Origin: a virus | Strand: one strand, 5' to 3' | Length of the DNA: 48,073 bases | IMG/VR virus record: IMGVR_UViG_3300032893_000078 | Span: 1 to 48,073 of that record | Shown here: positions 30,311-38,774 of the stretch, in pieces | Numbering within the stretch: the first letter of the stretch is position 1 | Layout of the letters: each line of letters begins with the position of its first letter | Notes under the pieces: generated by a model | The model's input: the letters and a program-made list of their open reading frames with translations, nothing else | Databases searched by the model: none | Told to the model about the DNA's origin: nothing | Made by a program: the position numbers and the translations under genes

Positions 30311-30517
30311 GCATGCCTTTGCTGTGTCTGCAATGGGCGGCGCTGGTGGGGTAATGACCGGACCAGGTCCGGGCGGGTCTGGTGTCCCGGCCTGCAAGTT
30401 CCGGATCAGATTCTGGACAATGATCTGCTCGTCAGCTGGTATCAGCTGGCCATTACGTGCTCGCCATGCTACTGCATAGGCGTTATTAGCAGCGGTTATT
30501 GCTTCACGATATGTCAT
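30308..30517 (-). CDS. Hypothetical 69-aa protein
   Basis: It starts MTYREAITAANNAYAVAWRA with AAGGG upstream of the ATG. The helical N-terminal 45 residues are followed by a Pro-rich tail (PDPPGPGPVITPPAPPIAD). It is the first leftward gene after the divergent control region. No family is known to me. Confidence 0.6.
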   Translation of the reverse strand: MTYREAITAANNAYAVAWRARNGQLIPADEQIIVQNLIRNLQAGTPDPPGPGPVITPPAPPIADTAKAC

Positions 30518-30539
30518 GTTCTACCCTTGGTTGACTGCC

Positions 30540-30644
30540 TGACCCCAGAACTCGGCCCAGCAGCTGAAACGCCCGCTGATTGACTATGACCAAGGGTATG
30601 TACTGCCTGACGTTCACGCGCTGCTGGGCCGAGTTCTGGGGTCA
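30540..30644. repeat. 25-bp perfect inverted repeat in divergent early control region
   Basis: Arms at 30540-30564 and 30620-30644 are exact reverse complements, with a 55-nt spacer. A second, nested pair ACCCTTGGT / ACCAAGGGT and a direct repeat ACTGCCTGAC (30534, 30602) lie in the same stretch. It sits just downstream of a good leftward promoter, so it would be the first part of the early leftward RNA. Confidence 0.85.
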
Positions 30645-30655
30645 ATGCATACGAA

Positions 30656-30683
30656 ACCCTAGCACGAAACATTTTTGCTGCAA
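30656..30683 (-). promoter_or_regulatory. Leftward early promoter
   Basis: -35 TTGCAG (30683-30678), 16-nt spacer, extended -10 TGCTAGGGT (TAGGGT 30661-30656). RNA would start near 30650, where ATG CAT TGA forms a two-codon frame, and then run through the large inverted repeat to the 69-aa gene. Confidence 0.7.
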
Positions 30684-30709
30684 CGTGCCCCATTCGGGGT
30701 CGGACGTGC

Positions 30710-30715
30710 TAAAGT
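30710..30715 (+). promoter_or_regulatory. Rightward early promoter -10
   Basis: TGCTAAAGT: -10 TAAAGT at 30710-30715, 8 nt, then the ATG at 30724. The -35 region is weak (GCCCCA). It drives the RecB-like gene and those after it. Confidence 0.6.
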
Positions 30716-30723
30716 GCTGACCA

Positions 30724-32175
30724 ATGACCGAGTACCACGTAAGCCCCTCTCAAGTTGATGGGGCGTTACATTGCATGCGGCGCTGGGGCTGGCGCTACAT
30801 TGCTGGGATTCCAGGCCCCACGAACAAGTACGCGGCCAGAGGCTCAGGCGTACACCAGACCCTGGAAAACTGGCTCCTAAAGGCCCAGGCCCCAGACCTG
30901 AGCACGGAATGGGGCAAGATCGCCTATTCGGCCCTGCCCCACCTGCCCCAGCCCATGACCCCAGGGCTGGAAGTAGAACGCGCGCACGAGCGCGAATTTG
31001 ACGGGGTCTTGTGGGTGTACCGCAAGGATTGGCGGTTACGGGACCAGACCTCGGGGGGCATAGTCGTAGGCGATCACAAGACCTGTTCTAACCCTGACCG
31101 GTACGGGCACGACCCGATCGGGGTCCTGGACCGAGAGGCCCAGCCCATCCTGTATGCGTTTGATGAATTGTACGACGGCGCACCGTGGGTCCAATTGCGC
31201 TGGACCGACATGACCACGAGCAAACCGTTTCGGACCGTGCCGCAGATCTTGAACATTGGGAAAATGCAGCCCGGGCCCCAGACTGTATCAGCTCGGCACG
31301 TCGTGGACATGTTCAAGGCCTGGAACGAATTCGGTCGAAACCTCTTGCAAATACGCAAAAAGGGAGTACACCCAATAAAGTTGACGTACGACGCGGGACA
31401 CTGCCAGGCCTATGGTAGTCCTTGCCCGTACAAATCACACTGTAACCTATCACAATCAGAGGAAATGAGATCACTAATGAGCACAGCACAAGCACAAGTA
31501 CCGAACGATGCCCAGGGGTTCCTGGCTCGGTTGGCGCAAATGAGCAACACTGCGGCCCAGGTTGCTCAGGCCCCGGCCCCCACTCCTGAACCTCCACAGG
31601 TCCAAGTACCTCCTACGCCCCCAGCGCCCCAGGTCGGGTTTACGTTGCCCGGTCAGTCCCAGCAAGACCCAGGTCTTGCCCCTCCCGTGGCGGTCATGGG
31701 TGGGGTACCCGTGTTCACGCCACCCCCAGGCCTGACCCCAGTCAACCAGGGATTCCAGTTCCCGCCGCTCGCCGCACCGATGCCTGCCATGCCCAGTAAT
31801 GAGGTCCCGCCGCCCCCTGTTGCCGCAGCACCTGTCGAGATTATCCAGACCACGATCGCACCCACGACCGGTCCAGGTTCTGGCGAGGCCCCAGTCAAGC
31901 GCAAGCGCCGGACCAAGGCCGAGATTGAATCGGACCAGGCAAGGCTGGCTCAGGAGCAAGAGGAACAAGACCAGCAGGAGCAAGCCGAGGTTTTGGCTGG
32001 ACACATTGCACACCCCCCCACGGTCCCGGCCCCAGCCCCCAACCCCAACAGGGCATTTCGGCAAGACCTGGTCCTGGCCATGGCAGCAAACGCGGGCTAC
32101 GCGGCCCTCGACAGTGTGTCGTTGGCCGGTCGGCTTGAGGTACTCATGTCTCTAGCAGGTGGGGATTTCGAATGA
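30724..32175 (+). CDS. RecB/Cas4-like PD-(D/E)XK nuclease with long Pro-rich arm
   Basis: A 483-aa protein. Residues 1-245 are a RecB/Cas4-like nuclease: HVSPSQVDGALHCMRRWGWR, GSGVHQTLENWL, the catalytic GIVVGDHKTC (D and K) and a C-terminal cysteine set CQAYGSPCPYKSHC that, with Cys 17, could hold an iron-sulfur cluster. Residues 270-440 are Pro/Gln/Ala-rich and disordered, with basic VKRKRRTKAE. The last 40 residues form a helical tail. It is coupled to the next gene by ATGA. It likely resects DNA ends in phage recombination. Confidence 0.82.
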   Translation: MTEYHVSPSQVDGALHCMRRWGWRYIAGIPGPTNKYAARGSGVHQTLENWLLKAQAPDLSTEWGKIAYSALPHLPQPMTPGLEVERAHEREFDGVLWVYRKDWRLRDQTSGGIVVGDHKTCSNPDRYGHDPIGVLDREAQPILYAFDELYDGAPWVQLRWTDMTTSKPFRTVPQILNIGKMQPGPQTVSARHVVDMFKAWNEFGRNLLQIRKKGVHPIKLTYDAGHCQAYGSPCPYKSHCNLSQSEEMRSLMSTAQAQVPNDAQGFLARLAQMSNTAAQVAQAPAPTPEPPQVQVPPTPPAPQVGFTLPGQSQQDPGLAPPVAVMGGVPVFTPPPGLTPVNQGFQFPPLAAPMPAMPSNEVPPPPVAAAPVEIIQTTIAPTTGPGSGEAPVKRKRRTKAEIESDQARLAQEQEEQDQQEQAEVLAGHIAHPPTVPAPAPNPNRAFRQDLVLAMAANAGYAALDSVSLAGRLEVLMSLAGGDFE

Positions 32176-32369
32176 TTATTGAACAATCAGTTCCAGCCCG
32201 CGGTCGGTTGTCTGTGACTGTCACCAACAGAGCCCAGCTTCGAAAAATCTGGAAACACACATTCAAGGGCCTGGCGTTCCAGGACCCACAGTGGCGCGAG
32301 ACCCTGCAGGCATGTGTCACAATCAAATCCCGGATAGAGTCACGACTGGACAAAGAGGGTAAGTTTTAA
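32172..32369 (+). CDS. Hypothetical basic 65-aa protein
   Basis: The ATG overlaps the RecB-like stop (ATGA). The product begins MIIEQSVPARGRLSVTVTNR and is basic and mostly helical (QLRKIWKHTFKGLAFQ). It lies between nuclease and helicase genes and may be an accessory of that pair, by position only. Confidence 0.6.
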   Translation: MIIEQSVPARGRLSVTVTNRAQLRKIWKHTFKGLAFQDPQWRETLQACVTIKSRIESRLDKEGKF

Positions 32370-32375
32370 GGCGGC

Positions 32376-34064
32376 ATGACCCAACCCGGCTTCTTACAAC
32401 GCCCGTCGGTCCTAGCCTCGTCCGAATTTCTCAGGGTGAACGCCCTGCCTCGGCGGGTCTGGGACTTTGACGGGCCCGAGGCCGCGACCCTGGCTGAGCA
32501 AATGACAGCCCTGCTCAGGACCCCCCAGGGCACAATGTCCCTCAAGCCGGTCCAGGCCGTGGCGTTGTTTGAAGCGTGGCGAGCCCGGGGCCTGTTCGGG
32601 GCCCTGGGGGTTGGGGCTGGAAAAACGCTCCTATTTTTCCTACTCCCGACCGTTCTAGAAAGTCAAAGACCGGTCCTGATCCTTCCCGCGAAACTGGCAG
32701 ACGAAAAAACGAAAAAGGAATGGGCCCAGTACGCCGCGCATTGGCGCATTCCTGCCCCTCATTTAGTCTCATACGAGCTGCTGGCTCGGGTCCAGAGTAA
32801 GACACTGTTACAGGATCTGAACCCGGACCTCGTCATGTGTGATGAGGCACACAAGCTTAAGAACACGCACGCCGCCGTGACCAGGAGGGTCAAGGCCTGG
32901 CGCAAGGCCAACCCGACCGTGCCTCTGTGCATCGGGTCAGGGTCAGTGACCAAACGGTCAATCAGGGATTACGCGCATCTGCTGGCCTGGACCCTGGGGC
33001 TCGGTTCGCCCCTCCCACTACGTGACGACGATCTGGAAAACTGGGCTTTTGCATTAGACGGCGGTACTACGTTTGCAAACCGTTTGGAGCCTGGGGCGTT
33101 GTTGGCTTGGGCTGAGGGTGAGGACCTGACCGACGAGACCGCGGCGGCCCGCCGAGGATTCCAGCGACGTCTGGCCCAGACCCCGGGCGTGGTCGTGTAC
33201 CACGTACCCCAAGACAACATTGGGGCCGAGATAGAGATTACGGCCCAGGTGCTCATGCCGCCCCCTGAAATGACACAGGCTTGGGAAGCATTGCGGGACC
33301 GGTGGGAGCTACCTGACGGGACAGAACTCGTGGAAGGTTGCGAGGTCTATAGACACGCCCGCGAGCTAGCCAAAGGCTTCTATTACAAGTGGCGCAGGCC
33401 GGGCCCCGACCCTTGGATGCAAGCGCGCAAAACGTATGGTCAGTTCACGCGAGAGAAGCTGAAAACCGGTCGCTGGGACAGTCCGGACGAGGTCGCCAAG
33501 GCGTTTCCCAACGCGGCGGAAGTGACCGAGTGGCAGGCAATTCGAAACACGTTTGAACCAGAGACCTGTATCGTGTGGCTCTCGACCCATGCCCTGCAGG
33601 TGTGCGCGGACTGGCTTAAGGGGGGCGGGGTCTGTTTCGTGGAACACGTGTTATTTGCCCAGGCCCTGGCTTTTCTGGCCAAGGTCCCGTTCTTTGGTCG
33701 GGGCGGCCTGGACGCGAACGGGGCTTCGATTGAACATTTCAAGGGCAAGGCCTGCATTGCGTCCCTTGGTTCTAACACTGAGGGCCGAAACCTGCAACAT
33801 TTTTCCAGGATGCTCGTTGTAAACCCGGTACCTAACGGGCTACAGCTAGAGCAATTGCTCGGTAGGGAACACAGAGAGGGCCAGGAGGCCGACACGGTCG
33901 AGGTCACGATACTGTTTGGCTGCTACGAGGACGCGGCCGCGTTCTGGGCTTCGGTGAATGATGCCAAGACCGACACCGTACACAATAACCACAAAGTACT
34001 CATGAGTAAGATTCAGGCCTCGGAAATGTGGGAGCTGCCCCAGGAAAAAGCGTTCCAGAAGTGA
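32376..34064 (+). CDS. SNF2-like SF2 helicase
   Basis: A 562-aa protein with helicase motif I GVGAGKTLLFF (residue 80), Ia PVLILPAKLADE, II VMCDEAHKLKN (DEAH) and III-like LCIGSGSV. The C-terminal lobe has ACIASLGSNTEGRNLQHFSR and motif VI QLLGREHREGQ. It is an SF2 protein of the SNF2-like type found in many phages near RecB-like nucleases. It may remodel or unwind DNA in recombination or late replication. AAGGCGG precedes the ATG. Confidence 0.88.
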   Translation: MTQPGFLQRPSVLASSEFLRVNALPRRVWDFDGPEAATLAEQMTALLRTPQGTMSLKPVQAVALFEAWRARGLFGALGVGAGKTLLFFLLPTVLESQRPVLILPAKLADEKTKKEWAQYAAHWRIPAPHLVSYELLARVQSKTLLQDLNPDLVMCDEAHKLKNTHAAVTRRVKAWRKANPTVPLCIGSGSVTKRSIRDYAHLLAWTLGLGSPLPLRDDDLENWAFALDGGTTFANRLEPGALLAWAEGEDLTDETAAARRGFQRRLAQTPGVVVYHVPQDNIGAEIEITAQVLMPPPEMTQAWEALRDRWELPDGTELVEGCEVYRHARELAKGFYYKWRRPGPDPWMQARKTYGQFTREKLKTGRWDSPDEVAKAFPNAAEVTEWQAIRNTFEPETCIVWLSTHALQVCADWLKGGGVCFVEHVLFAQALAFLAKVPFFGRGGLDANGASIEHFKGKACIASLGSNTEGRNLQHFSRMLVVNPVPNGLQLEQLLGREHREGQEADTVEVTILFGCYEDAAAFWASVNDAKTDTVHNNHKVLMSKIQASEMWELPQEKAFQK

Positions 34065-34071
34065 TTATTTT

Positions 34072-34100
34072 CTGACAGCGGCCCAGGCTGGTGATAAGGT
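34072..34100 (+). promoter_or_regulatory. Promoter with -35 CTGACA before the 95-aa gene
   Basis: -35 CTGACA (34072-34077), 17-nt spacer, extended -10 TGATAAGGT (TAAGGT 34095-34100), 6 nt, then ATG 34107: a leaderless layout. Confidence 0.7.
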
Positions 34101-34106
34101 AAACCC

Positions 34107-34394
34107 ATGAAAAAACTTTGCTGGTTAGATCCAGTCAGTAGTGAATGTGTGGTAACAGACGGGCTCTGGGACATGGTCTATGAGGGACCACTCGCGGACC
34201 TTGACGCTCCGGCCGAGTTCATCATGGTCGGGTCGGGACAACAGATCGATCCAGACAACCTCGTGGCCCTGTGCTACGCTCTGGGCATGACTCCGTCTTA
34301 CCTCGCACCTCAAGGCCGCGAGGAAGACAATATTGACTTTGCCATGCGTATCGTGGCGACTTGCCTTAACTTCATTCAGACCAAAACCAGATAA
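34107..34394 (+). CDS. Hypothetical acidic 95-aa protein
   Basis: It starts MKKLCWLDPVSSECVVTDGL six bases after a -10 box. It is acidic, with a mixed alpha/beta pattern (LVALCYALGMTPSYLA). No family is known. It shares a transcript with the candidate ssDNA-binding protein. Confidence 0.6.
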   Translation: MKKLCWLDPVSSECVVTDGLWDMVYEGPLADLDAPAEFIMVGSGQQIDPDNLVALCYALGMTPSYLAPQGREEDNIDFAMRIVATCLNFIQTKTR

Positions 34395-34409
34395 TGACAA
34401 GGAAATCCA

Positions 34410-34973
34410 ATGACATTCCCATTCCAAGCCCCAACCACACCCATAGCACCCCCCAGCCCCTTTGCAGCATTTGCGGGACTCGAACCAGCATCAGGCTCCA
34501 GCGGTGCCCCATTTCTGCCCAATGGTGACTACGGCCTCGAAGTAACGATCGCGGACATGGTCTACCACCCAGCAAAGGGCACGTCCGTTGCTTGCATCGA
34601 AACCACGTTGCAGGTGGAAAAGGTCCTGTTTGGTTCAGCAGCAGAGGCAGACAAAGCCGAGCTCCTGACCCCAGGCACGAAACTGTCTGAACGTCGCGAA
34701 ATCGATACCCCGGCCAAAATGTCGTACCACGTCAACCTAATGTTGGCAGCGATCGGGGTCAAGGCCTCGGACAAAGCTCAGGTTGCAGGGTACCAGGCAT
34801 ACATGCCCCAGTTCATCGAAGCGGCCTGCTCAAAGGTACCACAGAAGGTTGGCGACCAGACTGTTGACCCCAGCCTGGTCATTGGTCGTAAGTTGACCGT
34901 CGTGTGTAACTCGGCCAAGAAACCCAGCAAGGGTGGGCACTATATCCCGTTCAAGACCTGGGCCCCGGTCTGA
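34410..34973 (+). CDS. Candidate ssDNA-binding protein
   Basis: A 187-aa protein with a Pro/Ala-rich N-terminus and a central beta-rich core (NGDYGLEVTIADMVYHPAKG; CIETTLQVEKVLFG), ending GRKLTVVCNSAKKPSKGGHY-IPFKTW. Phage proteins of this layout (DUF669-like) are found in recombination and replication clusters and are thought to bind single strands. AAGGAAA lies eight bases before the ATG. It sits between helicase and methylase genes. A palindrome follows. Function is inferred. Confidence 0.55.
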   Translation: MTFPFQAPTTPIAPPSPFAAFAGLEPASGSSGAPFLPNGDYGLEVTIADMVYHPAKGTSVACIETTLQVEKVLFGSAAEADKAELLTPGTKLSERREIDTPAKMSYHVNLMLAAIGVKASDKAQVAGYQAYMPQFIEAACSKVPQKVGDQTVDPSLVIGRKLTVVCNSAKKPSKGGHYIPFKTWAPV

Positions 34974-35055
34974 GACAAAGACACCCGGACAGGACACCCG
35001 CACTAAGCTTAGGCAGTCAAACAGGGTCCTGATCCCCCGTAAATAGGGCGGGAAC

Positions 35056-35087
35056 TGTCCCCAGACCAGGATCCTGGTCTGGGGACA
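35056..35087. repeat. 32-bp perfect palindrome (operator or terminator)
   Basis: An uninterrupted 16+16 palindrome centred on GGATCC (arm TGTCCCCAGACCAGGA). It lies 83 bp after the candidate ssDNA-binding gene and 17 bp before the first D12 methylase. There is no T-run, so a simple terminator is less likely than an operator or processing site. Confidence 0.8.
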
Positions 35088-35104
35088 ACTATTTGTGAGG
35101 GACT

Positions 35105-35929
35105 ATGCCAAGAGAGACAATCGCACCTTTTCCCTATCCTGGAGGTAAAACTGGGGCCGCAGCTATCGTCTGGTGTGCGTTCGCAGATTGCAACAGCTAC
35201 GTAGAACCCTTTTGCGGGTCAGCGGCTGTGTTCTTGGTCCGACCAAAGAAACTACGATTTGAAACACTGAACGATGCATCCGGATTCATTGTCAATTTTC
35301 ACCGGTCAGTCCAGCGCGAGCCTGAAACAGTTGCAGCCTGGACACAGCAGATCCGATCAGAAATAGAACTGTGCGCAGCCGGGCGCTGGCTCCTGTCTCT
35401 TGACCTGTCCCGGAAGCTGAAACAGGACCTGAACTATTACGATCCGCAGGCAGCTGGTATCTGGGCCTGGTACACGTCAACGACTATCGGCGCCAAAGTC
35501 ACGGGTTCTGAGCATCAACAGCCGAGGATGATACGTCAGGGGGTCATTGGTGAACGCAAGGCACCGAAGATGCCCCAGATTCTAGCAGACATGCAGGAGC
35601 GTCTAGCTGATGCGCGTATACTGTGCGGCGACTGGAAGGCCTGTCTCGGCCCGGCAAATCATCAGGATGCCTGGAAGACAGACCCGATCGGGGTATTTCT
35701 TGACCCGCCCTATAAGGGTTTCGAGATCTACAACGAGGGTGAAAAGGGTATGCAGGAGGACGTGCGGGCCTGGGCACTAGAGCACGGAACCGATCCGGCA
35801 TATAGAATCGTGTTATGCGGATATGCCGGTGAGCACGAAATGCCTGGCTGGCACGCAGTCCCTTGGAAAACACAAGGCCGCGTCGCACGTAAGCACCAAG
35901 AAATGTTATGGGTTAGTCCCAATTGTTAG
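35105..35929 (+). CDS. D12-class adenine-N6 DNA methyltransferase (first)
   Basis: A 274-aa protein with the SAM motifs FPYPGGKTG at residue 9 and VEPFCGSAAVF at 36, and the catalytic motif LDPPYKG near residue 200 (DPPY marks N6-adenine methylation). The central domain (DLSRKLKQDLNYYDPQAAGI) would recognise the target. GAGGG lies five bases before the ATG. No cognate nuclease is adjacent. It probably marks phage DNA against host restriction. Confidence 0.88.
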   Translation: MPRETIAPFPYPGGKTGAAAIVWCAFADCNSYVEPFCGSAAVFLVRPKKLRFETLNDASGFIVNFHRSVQREPETVAAWTQQIRSEIELCAAGRWLLSLDLSRKLKQDLNYYDPQAAGIWAWYTSTTIGAKVTGSEHQQPRMIRQGVIGERKAPKMPQILADMQERLADARILCGDWKACLGPANHQDAWKTDPIGVFLDPPYKGFEIYNEGEKGMQEDVRAWALEHGTDPAYRIVLCGYAGEHEMPGWHAVPWKTQGRVARKHQEMLWVSPNC

Positions 35930-35941
35930 GAGATCTATCTA

Positions 35942-36091
35942 GTGGACTGGGCAACTGAACGTGAAATTACTGTAATGGCCTTGAACCTGCTAGCCAAGGC
36001 CTTGGCGGCCCAGGTCGTGGTCAGTGAAAAAGACCAGGCTTTGCTGGCACAGGTCAACGAGGTCAGAAGGACTTACGGGGTCAAGCTCTAA
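35942..36091 (+). CDS. Hypothetical 49-aa helical protein
   Basis: A GTG start at 35942 with AGGAG nine bases upstream. The product is one long helix pair (REITVMALNLLAKALAAQVV, EKDQALLAQVNEVRRTYG). The stop overlaps the next ATG (TAATG). It is placed between two adenine methylase genes. The function is unknown. Confidence 0.6.
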   Translation: MDWATEREITVMALNLLAKALAAQVVVSEKDQALLAQVNEVRRTYGVKL

Positions 36092-36804
36092 TGCAATATC
36101 TAGGCGGAAAATCAAGATTAGCAAAAAAGATCGTGGACCTGCTTCCGATAAATGATGCCTGTCTGATCTGGGAGCCGTTCTGCGGTGGGGCAAGCATAAC
36201 TGCAGAAATAGCCAGAAGGATTAGATCAGAAGTCCCGTTATGTGCGACAGACACAAACCAGGATCTGATAGCTTTGTATCAGGCCGCGGTCCAGGGCTGG
36301 GAACCGCCAGAAATAAGACGTAACATCACAGATCAGGAGTACCAGCAGGCCAAGAATAGTTCCAGTAGCCCCCTGAGAACATTCATCGGGTTCGGCTGTT
36401 CTTTCGGCGGTAAATGGTGGGGTGGCTTGGCCCGGTCAGGCGAACAGGTTTACTATGAGGAGGGGCGACGTCTTTTTCAGAGTAAAATGAGACCTATTCA
36501 GGCACACGGTAACGTCCAGTTTTCAGTGCTAGATTACAATCATTCTGGTCTGATTCCGCCTATAGGTTCTCTGGTATATTGCGATCCGCCCTATCTTGGG
36601 ACCACTGGGTATCAAGGCACGTTTGATCACCTGCTTTTCTGGGCTCGCTGTCGGGATATCGCTCGGGCCGGTTCTCGTGTTTTTGTGTCGGAATTCCGAG
36701 CGCCTGCTGGGGTGCGTCAAGTTGCTTGTTGGCCTAGAAAAACTACGGTGGTTTCAGCAAATCACGAGGTCAAGAATGAGTCTCTGTTCGAGGTAGAACC
36801 ATGA
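36091..36804 (+). CDS. D12-class adenine-N6 DNA methyltransferase (second)
   Basis: A 237-aa protein with YLGGKSRLAKKI at the start, IWEPFCGGAS at residue 28 and the catalytic VYCDPPYLGTTGYQG near 167. It differs enough from the first enzyme to have another target. It ends by ATGA overlap with the DNA polymerase. It carries a SFGGKWWGG loop seen in phage D12 enzymes. Role: protective or regulatory DNA methylation, inferred. Confidence 0.88.
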   Translation: MQYLGGKSRLAKKIVDLLPINDACLIWEPFCGGASITAEIARRIRSEVPLCATDTNQDLIALYQAAVQGWEPPEIRRNITDQEYQQAKNSSSSPLRTFIGFGCSFGGKWWGGLARSGEQVYYEEGRRLFQSKMRPIQAHGNVQFSVLDYNHSGLIPPIGSLVYCDPPYLGTTGYQGTFDHLLFWARCRDIARAGSRVFVSEFRAPAGVRQVACWPRKTTVVSANHEVKNESLFEVEP

Positions 36805-38774
36805 CCGTCATAGCCCTCGACTCTGAGACTCACCTTCTCGCCCAGGGACGGATGGCACCCCCCGTGGTCTGTGTGTCTTGGGCATTACCGGATGGTAGGT
36901 CCGGCCTGGTACACCAGAGCGAAGCAGAAGCGTGGCTGCACGCCTGTTTTGACTCGGGCCTGGGCCTCGTGTTCGCCAATGCCCCGTATGACATGACCTG
37001 TTTCGCCACCACCTGGCCGAGCCTGTGGCCTCGGGTCTGGGACATGTACGACCAGGACAGGGTCTATGATGTGTTGATCAGGCAAAAGTTGCAGGACATT
37101 GCCAACGGCAAATATCGCGGGTTTCGAGCCGAGAACGGGTGCTGGGTCCCGCTGAACTATTCCCTGGACGCGGTCCAGCATCGCTACACGAAAAAGCACC
37201 TAGACAAGGGTGAGGATACGTGGCGGCTGCGATATGCCGAGCTGGAGAACGTACCTCTGGACAAGTGGCCCTCAGCAGCAACCGAATACGCGGTCAAGGA
37301 TGCTGAAACGACCCTCCTGGCCTACCAGGGGCAGGAGGAAAGGGCAGGGGCCGACCAGCTGGGCAAGTGGTATCACATAAACCAGCACGCCCAGACCCGG
37401 GCCGATTTCTGGCTGCACCTGACGTCCGTCGTGGGGATTATGACCTCGAAAGATGCAGTCGAGCGGTTGCGTGCTGCTGCAGCGGACGAGATGTCCCGGC
37501 TGGCCGCAATCTTGTCCGAACACGGGCTCCTGGTGAACGGAGTCAAGAAACAGGCCGCGGTCCGCGCCCGGTTCCAGTACCTGGCTGACACGGAGGGACT
37601 GAAGCTCAGGTACACGAAACCTCCGGCCAAGTCCAAGGCCAAGAAACCAAAAGAGTTTGTGCCTCAAATCGTGACCGATGCTGATGCTTGTCTTGAATCT
37701 GGTGACCCCCTCCTGATCTCGTACAAGGAATATACCCAGGCCCAGCACACGTTTAGCTCGGAATGTGAGGCGTACGCGCGAGGGGCTGAGGGGTTACCGT
37801 TGCATACCCGATTTGAGGTCCTGGCTGCGACAGGCAGGACAACCAGTAGCGGACAAAAAGTGGACGGGAAAGCGGTTGGCTGCAACACCCAAAATGTCAG
37901 GAATAGGCCAGGTGTGCGTGAGTGTTTCGTGCCGCGGCCTGGCTATGCATTTATCTGCATTGACTACGACATGGCAGAACTCAGGGCCCTGGCCCAGGTC
38001 TGCTATTCCTGGTTTGGCTATTCCAGGTTGGGTGAATTGCTGAACGCAGGGGTTGATGTTCATCTAGAGTTTGCGTCCAAGATGTTACACCTGACCTATG
38101 ATCAGGCCGTGGAGCGGTACAAGGCGCGGAAACACAACCCGGATGAGCCAATCGAACCCAGGACCGGGACCCCTGTCATTTACAACGGACGGCAGACCGG
38201 CAAAGTGAACAATTTCGGCCGACCCGGAGGCATGGGGGACGAGAAATTGGTCTTGGCTGCTCGAAAACAGTACGGCGTGATCATTACCGTGGACGAGTCA
38301 CGCGAGCTCAAAAAGCTTTGGCTTGGCATGTACCCAGAGATGACCGAGTATTTTCGCCGGATCAACAGCCTGGGCCGGGACAATGAGTACTACATCGAGC
38401 ACTTGTGGACCAAACTACTACGAGGCAAAATCCCGTACTGTGCCGCGTGTAACAGCCCATTCCAGGGCCTCGTGGCCACGATGATGAAAGAGTCGGGCTA
38501 CCTGATTTCCAGGGCCTGCTACAGGGAGTCTGGGCCCCTGACCGGGTGTTTCGTGGTCAACGAGGTACACGACGAAATCGTAATAGAAGCGCCCCTGTCT
38601 CAGGTCCACGATGCCGCGATGTACGCAACCGAACTCTGGCTGGCTGGGGCTCGCCCGTTCCTGCCTCAGGTCCCGCCCACGGCCAAGCCGGTCGCCATGA
38701 CCGTCTGGTCCAAAAATGCTGAACAGTGCTTTGATTCTGATGCTAGACTGATACCTTGGAGCCCAAAACTTTGA
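36801..38774 (+). CDS. Family A DNA polymerase with 3'-5' exonuclease
   Basis: A 657-aa protein. The exonuclease opens IALDSETHLL (D and E catalytic), with later YAVKDAETTLLAY. Polymerase motif A is CIDYDMAELRALAQV, motif B KVNNFGRPGGMGDEKL and motif C VNEVHDEIVIEA. There is no 5'-3' nuclease domain, as in T7-type replicases. It is the likely replicase, with the primase-helicase. Its last 19 bases overlap the TTG start of the phosphoesterase gene. Confidence 0.93.
   Translation: MTVIALDSETHLLAQGRMAPPVVCVSWALPDGRSGLVHQSEAEAWLHACFDSGLGLVFANAPYDMTCFATTWPSLWPRVWDMYDQDRVYDVLIRQKLQDIANGKYRGFRAENGCWVPLNYSLDAVQHRYTKKHLDKGEDTWRLRYAELENVPLDKWPSAATEYAVKDAETTLLAYQGQEERAGADQLGKWYHINQHAQTRADFWLHLTSVVGIMTSKDAVERLRAAAADEMSRLAAILSEHGLLVNGVKKQAAVRARFQYLADTEGLKLRYTKPPAKSKAKKPKEFVPQIVTDADACLESGDPLLISYKEYTQAQHTFSSECEAYARGAEGLPLHTRFEVLAATGRTTSSGQKVDGKAVGCNTQNVRNRPGVRECFVPRPGYAFICIDYDMAELRALAQVCYSWFGYSRLGELLNAGVDVHLEFASKMLHLTYDQAVERYKARKHNPDEPIEPRTGTPVIYNGRQTGKVNNFGRPGGMGDEKLVLAARKQYGVIITVDESRELKKLWLGMYPEMTEYFRRINSLGRDNEYYIEHLWTKLLRGKIPYCAACNSPFQGLVATMMKESGYLISRACYRESGPLTGCFVVNEVHDEIVIEAPLSQVHDAAMYATELWLAGARPFLPQVPPTAKPVAMTVWSKNAEQCFDSDARLIPWSPKL
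38744..38749 (+). promoter_or_regulatory. -10 box inside polymerase 3' end
   Basis: TGCTAGACT: -10 TAGACT at 38744-38749, 6 nt, then TTG 38756. It is the same box as before the terminase and 72-aa genes. Confidence 0.55.

Noticed and set aside
36830-38610. Minus-strand open frames inside the DNA polymerase gene
   Set aside because: The plus frame has all polymerase motifs; the antisense frames have no support.
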